64,000 nt of DNA, taken from contig JABDAU010000005.1 of assembly GCA_013289045.1 (NCBI GenBank), positions 19,116 through 83,115 on the forward strand. Direction: 5' to 3'. The position numbers and the translations under genes were made by a program. Positions 16,173 through 23,271 of this stretch are shown piece by piece; within the stretch, counting starts at the first letter, position 1; every line of letters begins with the position of its first letter. The stretch comes from Bacteroidota bacterium. GTDB lineage: Bacteria > Bacteroidota > Bacteroidia > Sphingobacteriales > Sphingobacteriaceae. Under the pieces are notes generated by a model. That model ran no database searches. It was not told the DNA's origin and was given only the letters and a program-made list of their open reading frames with translations.

Positions 16173-17303
16173 TCAGGCAATTTTTGCTTCCGGTGCTAAG
16201 GGGGATGGTCGTTTACGGGTAAAGTAATTTACTTTTCGCTCCACATATCTATAGCCTAATTCGGCAACGATGATCATCAGTATCAGCACAATATAAGGCG
16301 CTAACGTTATCCATTTACCCATGTAAGGGCCATATAGCCTCATGAGCAAGATCCCGATCTCTTCGTGTATTAAATAGATCCCATATGATATTACGCCGAT
16401 CCGCCTCAATAACTTATTATTCAGAAATTGCAAATATTGCTTTTTATATATGAGCAATAAAAATAAAACCAGCATAACGACAGTGCCTGCCAGCATCCCC
16501 CAAAGCAGGCTATTGAAATAGGTATGAATGTCATAATACAGCAGATACAGGATGGCGATGCTACCCGCTATCCGGAAAATATTTCCTTTAAAAACGATTC
16601 CCTTATACAACTGATAAAAGATGACCCCGCACATAAACCATGTTATGTAAAAAGTAAGATTGAATAGTTCGCTGCAATATTGCCAGCTTTTGAAAAACTG
16701 TATAAGGCCGTACTTTGATACCAGCTCATTATGATCATTGATAAGGATGCCAGGCACGTCTTTAACAATGCTTATGATAATGCCAGCCAGCAGCATATTG
16801 GTAAAAAAACGCTTCTTGTTTAAAAAATACACGCAGGCGCTGATAAAATAAAACTGTACCTCGGTCCATAACGACCAGTAGCTGCCGTTGATCCAATGGA
16901 AATCAATACCTGTAAGGTTCGACCATATGGCAGGGTTGATAAAAGTAAAGCCGGGCAACAGGTTACGGGAATAGTGGGCATTCCTGAAAAAATGAGCTAT
17001 ATCGAGCCAGCAAACAACCGCAAACGTGATAAGCGAGTAAAGCAGCATTGCCGGGAAAAGCCGCTTAAAGCGGTGGAGAAAGAAGACTCCTATAGTAGCC
17101 GTATTTTCCAGGCTGTAACTGATCACAAAGCCCGATATGATAAAGAAGAACTCTACACCCAAATATCCGTACCGGAATACCGGGAAAGTTAATCCTGCAT
17201 CATGGCTTCCAATAGTTAGCGGATTGGTAAGATGATAAAGCACAACAATGGTAACGGCGATAAACCTAAAGCTATCCAATAAGCCTATCCTGTGCTTTTC
17301 CAT
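16173..17303 (-). CDS. Acyltransferase 3 family membrane protein
   Basis: O-acyltransferase of the AT3 type, which modifies surface polysaccharides or other envelope glycans. The 376-residue protein has about ten membrane segments, the N-terminal IGLLDSFRFIAVTIVVLYHL with the essential His, and the YLGVEFFFIISGFVISYS motif. The C-terminus ends with a basic cytoplasmic tail. No neighbouring glycan cluster is present, so the acceptor is unknown. Confidence 0.9.
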   Translation of the reverse strand: MEKHRIGLLDSFRFIAVTIVVLYHLTNPLTIGSHDAGLTFPVFRYGYLGVEFFFIISGFVISYSLENTATIGVFFLHRFKRLFPAMLLYSLITFAVVCWLDIAHFFRNAHYSRNLLPGFTFINPAIWSNLTGIDFHWINGSYWSLWTEVQFYFISACVYFLNKKRFFTNMLLAGIIISIVKDVPGILINDHNELVSKYGLIQFFKSWQYCSELFNLTFYITWFMCGVIFYQLYKGIVFKGNIFRIAGSIAILYLLYYDIHTYFNSLLWGMLAGTVVMLVLFLLLIYKKQYLQFLNNKLLRRIGVISYGIYLIHEEIGILLMRLYGPYMGKWITLAPYIVLILMIIVAELGYRYVERKVNYFTRKRPSPLAPEAKIA

Positions 17304-17380
17304 TAACAGGATTACGCGCCTGCTGTAGCTGCGGGTTGCCTCTGCTTACGGATTAATAGAATTATATTTTGAATGTTTAA

Positions 17381-19126
17381 TTATTGATCGCCATTGGTAA
17401 TAGTGGTATCAGCGGCTTTTTTAGTGGTAACGGCCGAAGCCAGCATCGGTTTACCGATCACTTTGTAATTGCCTTCGCCTTTCAGTATGGCATCCAGTTC
17501 GGTTTTGTCCTGTATGGTTTTGATTGCTGCTGCAAGTTCCTTATCATGCTTAAAGTTGGACTGGTAACGCCCTTTTTCAAAGTAATAACGCGATACGATC
17601 TCGTTTTCCAGCAATTGCTTTATCTCATCCTTGTGCAGTTGCAGGTCATTCTTCTTGGTCTCTGCCAGTTTGGCTTTCAAAGCATCATATTCAGACTGCA
17701 CCTGGTCGAACTGCTTTTCTTTTGTGGATTCAGTTTTCACCTGGTCGAGCAGTTTTTCAGCCGGACTGCTATAGCTGTAATTTTTATCGGAAAGGTATTT
17801 AACAAAGTCGTTATACTCACCGTCAGACAGGCTGAAAGTTGCCGGATCAGCAATCTTTGGATGCTTGTCACGGTACAGGTTAGCATAATCAAATATCAGC
17901 AGCTTGCTTACCAGGCTGGCGGTAATACTGGCAAAGCGGTCCTGCTTTACAAAAACATCAGGGTAAATGCCGCTGCCATCATACACCGAGCGGCCATCTT
18001 TGGTTTTAAATTCATGCATCAGCGAATCAGCTACTTTTACCACGCTGCCATCATCCTTACGGTGAGTATAATCCAGCGCCTGTATACACCTTCCCGATGG
18101 CACATAATATTTAGCGATGGTAATTTTCACCAAACTGTTGTACGGTAACGGGAAAGTCTGCTGTACCAAACCTTTGCCATAACTGCGCTGGCCGACGATC
18201 ACCGCACGATCCAGGTCCTGCAACGAACCGGCAACGATCTCCGAAGCTGAGGCCGAGCGGCTGTTCACCAAAACTACCAATGGCAGATCGGCTGCTAAAG
18301 GGTTATTGATTGTATTATAAGTAAAGTTCTTCTCCTTTATTTTACCACGCTGCGATACGATTTCTACGCCTTTCGGCACAAACAGGTTCACTATCTTTAC
18401 GGCTTCCTGCAATATACCGCCGCCATTTGAGCGAAGGTCGAGGATAATCCCGTTGGGGTTTTGCTTTTTCAGTTCGGTAAGCGCATTGGTCACCTCATCG
18501 CCCGAGTTCTCTAAAAACCTGTCGAGCTTGATATAGCCCATGTTGCCGCCAACCATGCCATAGTAGGATACGTTTGGCTGCCGGATCTCATCACGCGTAA
18601 GCGCTATTTCCTTTGGCTGCGCATCTCCCCTTTTCACCAGCAATTTTATCTCTGCGCCTTTTGATCCTTTAAGCAGCTGGCTCACATCGTCGCTGTTCTT
18701 ACTGTTCAGGTCGATGCCGTTTATCTTCATGATCTGGTCGCCGGGGCGGATATCCGCTTTTTGCGCCGGGAAGCCTTCAAATACTTCAGATACATACACA
18801 TTACCATTCCTGGAGAAAATGGTTGTGCCGATACCACCGTATTGCGTGCTTACATAATGAAGCTTATAATCTTCAATTTCCGATTCCGGAACAAACTCAG
18901 TGTAGGGATCAAGGCCGTCAAGCATGGCATCTGCGCCGGTTTTGAGAAATTTGGCGGAGTTGATATCATCCACATAGTTGATGTTCACCTCCTTGTATAA
19001 GGCGGTAAATACCTCCAGGTTCTTAGCGATCTGGAACATGTCGTCACTAAACCCAAATAAAAGGCATGCCACCAGTATTACACTTGCAGGCAGCCATATC
19101 TTCCTGTACTTCTTCACCCTGAACAT
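17381..19126 (-). CDS. C-terminal processing peptidase, S41 family
   Basis: Periplasmic serine protease that trims unstructured C-termini. The 581-residue protein has an N-terminal anchor (WLPASVILVACLLFGF), a PDZ domain (QYGGIGTTIFSRNGNVYVSEVFEGFPAQKADIRPGDQIMKING) and the S41 core with the catalytic Ser in NSRSASASEIVAG and Lys in QRSYGKGLVQ. A helical C-terminal extension of about 170 residues follows. The start codon directly abuts one arm of a 34-bp inverted word repeat, so its ribosome-binding region is made of repeat sequence. Confidence 0.94.
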   Translation of the reverse strand: MFRVKKYRKIWLPASVILVACLLFGFSDDMFQIAKNLEVFTALYKEVNINYVDDINSAKFLKTGADAMLDGLDPYTEFVPESEIEDYKLHYVSTQYGGIGTTIFSRNGNVYVSEVFEGFPAQKADIRPGDQIMKINGIDLNSKNSDDVSQLLKGSKGAEIKLLVKRGDAQPKEIALTRDEIRQPNVSYYGMVGGNMGYIKLDRFLENSGDEVTNALTELKKQNPNGIILDLRSNGGGILQEAVKIVNLFVPKGVEIVSQRGKIKEKNFTYNTINNPLAADLPLVVLVNSRSASASEIVAGSLQDLDRAVIVGQRSYGKGLVQQTFPLPYNSLVKITIAKYYVPSGRCIQALDYTHRKDDGSVVKVADSLMHEFKTKDGRSVYDGSGIYPDVFVKQDRFASITASLVSKLLIFDYANLYRDKHPKIADPATFSLSDGEYNDFVKYLSDKNYSYSSPAEKLLDQVKTESTKEKQFDQVQSEYDALKAKLAETKKNDLQLHKDEIKQLLENEIVSRYYFEKGRYQSNFKHDKELAAAIKTIQDKTELDAILKGEGNYKVIGKPMLASAVTTKKAADTTITNGDQ

Positions 19127-19348
19127 GAGATTAGAGATTAAAGATTAGAGATTAGAAAAAAATGCCAATCCCAACCTACAACACATTAACGGTTAATTTA
19201 TAAATATAATATTTATATGGCACAAGGTAGTTATATAAAAAGAAAAGACCAGCACAATAGCCTGATCTATCAATATTATGAGAAAAAACTGAAATGAAAT
19301 AGAGATTCTAAATGTTTTTCTAATCTCTAATCTTTAATCTCTAATCTC
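19127..19348. repeat. Perfect 34-bp inverted repeat built of GATTAGA words
   Basis: Left arm 19127-19160 (gagattagagattaaagatt...) is the exact reverse complement of 19315-19348 (...aatctttaatctctaatctc); the spacer is 154 nt. The right arm continues with one more taatctcta unit. It lies between the ctp start codon and the end of the CsbD-like gene. Confidence 0.85.
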
Positions 19349-19358
19349 TAATCTCTAA

Positions 19359-19574
19359 CTACAGCCTGTTATTGTCAATGTTCACCAAAGCCTTTTTCAG
19401 CGTGAACACCACATATTCCCTGTTGCGGTTAACCAGTTGCATCAGGTTGGTGATCAGGCTTTCTTCCTGGCCCTCGGTGTATTGCAATTGCTCGTCGCTA
19501 AGGTTGTTATACTTTCTTTGGATCTTGATCTTTACGCGCTGCCAGTCTTTATTTGATATGCTGATCTCTGCCAT
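19359..19574 (-). CDS. CsbD-like small protein
   Basis: The 71-residue sequence follows the CsbD pattern: W-x-x-VK-x-KI-x-x-KY near residue 11 (WQRVKIKIQRKYNNL), then SDEQLQYTEGQEESLITNLMQLV. CsbD proteins are small general-stress proteins of unknown molecular role, often abundant and unstructured. The C-terminal 25 residues (YVVFTLKKALVNIDNNRL) diverge from the classical glycine-rich ending. Upstream of the ctp gene, same direction, separated by the 34-bp inverted repeat. Confidence 0.65.
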   Translation of the reverse strand: MAEISISNKDWQRVKIKIQRKYNNLSDEQLQYTEGQEESLITNLMQLVNRNREYVVFTLKKALVNIDNNRL

Positions 19575-19703
19575 TATTTAAAAATTTTCTCCAAAAATAT
19601 AAAATTAACAGGTTGCTGCATGCAATTTTTTTGGCACGGGAATAGTTAATTCAAATATTAATAGTTTATAACCAACCCCATTATTAACTAAAATTAAAAA
19701 CCG

Positions 19704-20285
19704 ATGAAAAAGTATCTATTAAGCGTAGTGCTGCTGGTTGCCGTAAGCATCAGTGCAAAGGCGCAATTCGACGTTGGCGTAAAGGGCGGCGTCAATTTTT
19801 CCAACATCAATGCCGATCAGCTCAACAAATCCACCAAAACCGGCTACCAGGCAGGCGTGTTCCTGCGTGTGGGCAGCGCGTTCTATATACAGCCCGAAGC
19901 ATATGTAGCCAGTACAGGCGGCGATTTCAATTCGAGCAATAACGGCGCCGATTACAGCGCCAGTGTACGTTTTACCACACTGAATGTACCCTTATTATTA
20001 GGCCACGAGTTTGGCACATCAAGCACTAACTTCAGGGTGATGGTAGGCCCGGTGTATTCTTATAACCTCAGCAAGAACGAAAGCTTCTCGCAGAATTTCA
20101 ACAATGCATACCATGATTTTGGCAACTATAACAACAGCACACTCGGCTACCAGGTAGGAGCTGGTGTCGACTTCGCCGGCCTAACCGCCGACCTGCGTTA
20201 CGAAGGCGGCCTCTCCAAACTGAACCCCAATTACGGGCAGCGGGCCAATATATGGTCGGTGAGTATCGGGTTTAAGATATTGTAG
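19704..20285 (+). CDS. Outer-membrane beta-barrel protein, PorT-like
   Basis: 193 residues with signal peptide (MKKYLLSVVLLVAVSISAKAQ) followed immediately by FDVGVKGGVNFSNINAD, the standard opening of Bacteroidota OMP_b-brl_2 proteins. Alternating strands (FYIQPEAYVASTGG, TTLNVPLLLGHEF) and a C-terminal WSVSIGFKIL complete an eight-strand barrel. Specific function unknown. Confidence 0.9.
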   Translation: MKKYLLSVVLLVAVSISAKAQFDVGVKGGVNFSNINADQLNKSTKTGYQAGVFLRVGSAFYIQPEAYVASTGGDFNSSNNGADYSASVRFTTLNVPLLLGHEFGTSSTNFRVMVGPVYSYNLSKNESFSQNFNNAYHDFGNYNNSTLGYQVGAGVDFAGLTADLRYEGGLSKLNPNYGQRANIWSVSIGFKIL

Positions 20286-20467
20286 GATTCGGTATTTAAC
20301 TGCAGAGGACGCGGAGTTTGAGTTTCGTGACTTTCTTTGTCTGAACCATGATTAAACGGATTAAAGGATTGCCTTTATGTAAATTCAATTTTAGAGACAA
20401 GATTTTGCATGCTAAAAGAGCAAAAAATCCTCTAATCCTAAAATCAAGCGAATCATGGTTCAGATCC

Positions 20468-20549
20468 GCGTTAGGGATTGCAGCGGATACCGGCCAAGCG
20501 CCTAAGGCCTGTGCAGTATGAGCGTAAAGCCCGGCCGCAGGCAACGCCC
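20468..20549 (-). repeat. GGGCGTTGCC interspersed element, copy C
   Basis: Minus strand: gggcgttgcctgcggccggg, cgctcatactgcac, aggccttaggcgc, ggccggtatccgctgc, atccctaacgc. Closest in length to copy B. It sits in a 509-bp gap (20286-20794) that otherwise has only word repeats (agagattag, ttcattattc) and the tRNA-like terminator. Confidence 0.85.
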
Positions 20550-20725
20550 TGAATTAGAGATTAGTGATTGGTGATCAGAGATTAGGAATGAAAGTTATTG
20601 ATGAAATATTGAATTTTCGTTATTCATCACTGGACATTCGATGTTCATTATTCAAAAAATAATATCGGACACCGAATGCTGAATATCGAATAATGAAGTT
20701 TGAAAGTTTTAATCTAAAAACCTAT

Positions 20726-20763
20726 AAAAACAGTAAAGCCCCTGATGGGCAGGGGCCTTTACT
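20726..20763 (-). terminator. Terminator of the tRNA-like transcription unit
   Basis: On the minus strand agtaaaggcccctg - cccat - caggggctttact is followed by gttttt. It lies 31 nt beyond the end of tRNA-like gene 1, so it would end that transcript. Confidence 0.8.
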
Positions 20764-20794
20764 AACCAATTATAAACCTAAATTATGAGAAGAG

Positions 20795-20910
20795 CTGTAG
20801 GAGAAGGAATCGAACCTCCACAGAGTGGTTATTCTCATTGCTGAGAGTTTCCCATAGTCTCCGCCACCGCGACAAGGAGGTGTGTCTGCCAAAAATTTCA
20901 CCATCCTACA
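20795..20910 (-). tRNA. tRNA-like RNA 1: class II, 116 nt, GUC at anticodon position
   Basis: A cloverleaf can be drawn throughout: acceptor tgtagga/tcctaca (7 perfect bp), T8, D-arm gtg-aaatttttggcaga-cac, anticodon stem cctcc/ggtgg (one T-T mismatch) with loop ttgtcgc, a 44-nt variable arm holding the hairpin tctca-gcaa-tgaga, T-arm ggagg-ttcgatt-ccttc, discriminator G, no encoded CCA. The D-arm (tggtgaaatt...ggcagacac) resembles tRNA-Leu, but the anticodon would be GUC (Asp) and Leu needs A73, so neither identity fits. Second in a tandem with RNA 2, followed by a terminator. An unassigned or specialised tRNA is more likely than a pseudogene because the acceptor stem covaries between copies. 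Confidence 0.7.
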
Positions 20911-20973
20911 TTTTAATAATTCTAAACCCGGTTTTCCCGCACTGTCTTTCAAATGCGGTCGGCTTAGAAATTG

Positions 20974-21086
20974 CTGTTGGGGAAGGATTCGAACCTCCAC
21001 AGAGTAGTTAGCCCGCTTCGGGTTTCCTATGCTCTCCGCCACCGGGACAAGGAGGTGTGTCTGCCAAAAAATTTCACCACCCAACA
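20974..21086 (-). tRNA. tRNA-like RNA 2: class II, 113 nt, GUC at anticodon position
   Basis: Same architecture as RNA 1: acceptor tgttggg/cccaaca, D-arm gtg-aaattttttggcaga-cac, anticodon arm cctcc-ttgtccc-ggtgg, 40-nt variable arm with cccg-aag-cggg, T-arm ggagg-ttcgaat-ccttc, discriminator G. Compared with RNA 1 the acceptor differs at paired positions (A-T versus T-A, A-T versus G-C), and the variable-arm stem changes from tgg/cca to tag/cta. Such paired changes show selection on structure. It lies 63 nt upstream of RNA 1 and about 45 nt downstream of a promoter, so the pair forms one operon. Confidence 0.7.
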
Positions 21087-21133
21087 TTGTTTTTTTCTTT
21101 AAAGAACGCTCAGCAATTGTCATTTGCTTAATA

Positions 21134-21165
21134 CAAATCTAAAGCACTATTCATTTTCTTGCAAA
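21134..21165 (-). promoter_or_regulatory. Bacteroidota-type promoter for the tRNA-like operon
   Basis: Minus strand: TTTG at 21165-21162 and TAGATTTG at 21141-21134, 20 nt apart, matching the TTTG / TAnnTTTG consensus of the Bacteroidota primary sigma factor. The predicted start would lie about 40 nt before tRNA-like RNA 2. Confidence 0.6.
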
Positions 21166-21238
21166 TATTTCAACGAAATAATTTTATTTTTAGTTTTATT
21201 TTAATTAAACTTGTATATTAGTATAGAATTTAAAATTT

Positions 21239-21715
21239 ATGTCCCACAGAAAAGCCCAAAATTTAGAAATTGATAATCTTGATATACAGATTTTATCGAT
21301 TTTAATGAAAAATGCAACTACGCCGTATACGGAAATTGCAAAAGAACTGATCGTTTCGGGCGGAACCATACACGTGAGGATGAAAAAGCTGGAGGAGATG
21401 GGTGTAATTAAAGGTGCCACACTGGAAGTTGATCCTCAGAAGTTAGGTTATGATATTACTGCTTTCCTTGGGATCTATCTCGAAAAAGGTTCGCAGTATA
21501 TTGAGGCCGTGAAACAATTAAAAAATGTAAAAGAAATTGTTGAGTTGCATTACACCACCGGCAGCTGGAGCATTTTCGCCAAAATTGTGTGCCATGACAC
21601 GAGTCATCTGCGCGAGATTTTGAACGAACAGATCCAGGGAATTCCCGGCGTACAACGCACAGAAACATTTATTTCGCTTGAAGAAAGCATCCGCAGGCAA
21701 ATCACGCTGGAATAA
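21239..21715 (+). CDS. Lrp/AsnC-family transcriptional regulator
   Basis: 158 residues: N-terminal helix-turn-helix (LDIQILSILMKNATTPYTEIAKELIVSGGTIHVRMKKLEEMGVI) and C-terminal ligand-binding RAM domain (TAFLGIYLEKGSQYIEAV ... VVELHYTTGSWSIFAKI). The family senses amino acids and acts as octamers or hexadecamers. The effector is unknown. The closely related LrpA-like proteins of Bacteroidota often carry this NLEIDNLD opening. It is divergent from the tRNA-like operon with a 150-bp shared upstream region, so it could regulate that unit (inference). Confidence 0.93.
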   Translation: MSHRKAQNLEIDNLDIQILSILMKNATTPYTEIAKELIVSGGTIHVRMKKLEEMGVIKGATLEVDPQKLGYDITAFLGIYLEKGSQYIEAVKQLKNVKEIVELHYTTGSWSIFAKIVCHDTSHLREILNEQIQGIPGVQRTETFISLEESIRRQITLE

Positions 21716-21747
21716 ACTTTTACATTTTACCGACCCGTTCCGTTTAC

Positions 21748-21778
21748 AAAAACCGCTTCATGACATGAGGCGGTTTTT
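21748..21778 (+). terminator. Rho-independent terminator after the Lrp-like gene
   Basis: Stem aaaaaccgc / gcggttttt, 33 nt after the stop codon, ending in five T. Confidence 0.85.
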
Positions 21779-21807
21779 ATGTTTTATACTTATATTTAAC
21801 TATAGAA

Positions 21808-22524
21808 ATGAAATTCCATTTACCGCTATCGCCAATGCAAAATGATTTTTATGGTTCGATTATCGAAACGATAAAAAAATATTACCCGATTGGGATTAAA
21901 AGTAGCGAGGATGCATATTTTAAATATCCGGGCCAGATTGAATTAGGTGAACTTGTTATTGACAATATCCATAAAGCAAAAAATTTTAAATCTAGATGGA
22001 GGGATTTTGAAAAGCAGCTCCGTACTGATCTGCATAAAAAGATATGGGGCGAGACTTATGCTAGCAAACCAAGCTTTAGCTCCAGTGTAGTTATAAGGAA
22101 ATCAAAACGTTTTGACCTGATACACATTAAAAAATTGCATTTCTCAGTTAGCCTTTTAGGGCCTTATTATACTATATACGGCATGGACGAAACTGCAGTT
22201 GTAGATCAAAGAGACGGGCGCGATCTTTTTTACACGGCTTTAAATACTGTAACAGTTTCACCTTATAAAGAATATGAATCCAGTTTCATTGCTTTGAGAG
22301 AGTCAATTGAAAAGCGATTCACTGGTTATAAGTTCATCCCTTTTAAACTGCATTCAATGCTACTTGATAAGCTATGCGATCCCTATGATTCTGAAAAAGA
22401 GATGACCATATATAGTGCATTGTTTGATGATTTCCTGGATGGCTATAACACAAACAGGAGGCGAGGAGATGATAGTTATGGAACTGAAGTATGGATTAAA
22501 CCTAATCAGGGAAATCGCTTTTAA
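21808..22524 (+). CDS. Hypothetical protein, AT-rich
   Basis: 238-residue soluble protein without signal peptide or membrane segment. It opens MKFHLPLSPMQNDFYGSIIETIKKYYPIGI and has a conserved-looking middle (KKLHFSVSLLGPYYTIYGMDETAV) and a basic-acidic C-terminus. I do not recognise a family. Codon use is more AT-rich than in neighbours. It follows a terminator, so it is transcribed alone. It may be recently acquired, as it borders a palindromic repeat and a toxin-antitoxin remnant. Confidence 0.65.
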   Translation: MKFHLPLSPMQNDFYGSIIETIKKYYPIGIKSSEDAYFKYPGQIELGELVIDNIHKAKNFKSRWRDFEKQLRTDLHKKIWGETYASKPSFSSSVVIRKSKRFDLIHIKKLHFSVSLLGPYYTIYGMDETAVVDQRDGRDLFYTALNTVTVSPYKEYESSFIALRESIEKRFTGYKFIPFKLHSMLLDKLCDPYDSEKEMTIYSALFDDFLDGYNTNRRRGDDSYGTEVWIKPNQGNRF

Positions 22525-22554
22525 GATTTTAAATGATTGATGCTTAATATTTAG

Positions 22555-22680
22555 GCTAAAGCCCGAATCGGCTGATAAACCTAACCGTTGGCTAAAGCCA
22601 AACGGCAATTAAATTATAATTGCCGTCCCATTTATGGGACGGATAACTATTAAAGGATGCATTGGCTTTAGCCGAATATT
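22555..22680. repeat. Multi-hairpin palindromic element (GGCTAAAGCC type)
   Basis: Outer words ggctaaagcc and ggctttagcc bracket two perfect hairpins: cggcaatt-aaattat-aattgccg (22603-22625) and ccgtccca-ttta-tgggacgg (22623-22642), which share three bases and so are alternative folds. No T-tract and no ORF. It looks like a small mobile palindromic element. Confidence 0.65.
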
Positions 22681-22766
22681 CTACGAAATATTTTTAATCG
22701 ATTTGATTTCTCTGTTCCTTATCTTACGGCTGGAAATAAGTAATTATATTTATAGTAATTGGTTAT

Positions 22767-22994
22767 ATGGACATCCAGACCGAAAAACTCCAGCTTGTTA
22801 AACGTTTACTTGATACGGATGACGAGTTGATCATTAAGCAGGTAAAAGACATTTTTGAAAATCATGAAAAGGATTTTTGGAACGAGTTACCTGAATTTGT
22901 AAAGCAAGGCATTGAGCGCTCGCGCGAACAGGCTGCCCAAGATTTGCTTACCCCGCATGATGAGGTAATGAAAAAATACGAAAAGTATTTATGA
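22767..22994 (+). CDS. Antitoxin of a ParE/RelE-type module
   Basis: A 75-residue, acidic, helical protein (MDIQTEKLQLVKRLLDTDDELIIKQVKDIFENHEKDFW) of the small addiction-module type common in Bacteroidota. Its TGA overlaps the toxin ATG (ATGA at 22991-22994), the usual coupling in such operons. The C-terminus (LTPHDEVMKKYEKYL) is the toxin-wrapping tail in this group. The antitoxin appears intact although its toxin is frameshifted. Confidence 0.8.
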   Translation: MDIQTEKLQLVKRLLDTDDELIIKQVKDIFENHEKDFWNELPEFVKQGIERSREQAAQDLLTPHDEVMKKYEKYL

Positions 22995-23270
22995 GATTAG
23001 CCATTGCCTGGACCGATGAGGCAAAAGAAACCTTTGACTATTTTACAAATTGAAGCTAAGTGGGGCGCAACCATAGCCGGGCGATTCGTTAAAGAAACCA
23101 ATAGAGTTATAGACGCAATTAGCTTGCAGCCATACCTATTTAAATCTTCATTACAAGAAAACGTAAGGCAGGCTTTTATAAGCAAGCAAACTTCCATGTT
23201 TTACGAAGTGCACAGCGCCCATATCACTATTCTATTTTTTTGGGATAACAGGCAAGAGCCGATTGCTTAA
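22991..23270 (+). pseudogene. ParE/RelE-type toxin, frameshifted
   Basis: Read from the ATG at 22991, MRLAIAWTDEAKETFDYFTN runs into TGA at 23051-23053. The neighbouring frame continues exactly where the toxin should: QIEAKWGATIAGRFVKETNRVIDAISLQPYLF ... QTSMFYEVHSAHITILFFWDNRQEPIA, ending at 23270. A single-base indel near 23035-23050 (gactattttacaaattg) explains this. The C-terminal part alone would lack the first strand and helix. Toxin activity is therefore probably lost. A sequencing error in the T-run is the alternative. Confidence 0.8.
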
Positions 23271-23271
23271 T

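Noticed and set aside
17384-18148. 254-residue plus-strand ORF
   Set aside because: Antisense shadow of the S41 peptidase; no start context and Phe/Leu-rich nonsense composition.
20296-20544. 82-residue minus-strand ORF
   Set aside because: Most of it is translation of GGGCGTTGCC element copy C; no independent support.
20795-21086. Reading both tRNA-like RNAs as ordinary tRNA-Asp or tRNA-Leu
   Set aside because: GUC would be Asp, but a 40-44-nt variable arm and Leu-like D-arm do not fit; the lack of A73 and of a Leu anticodon rules out Leu.
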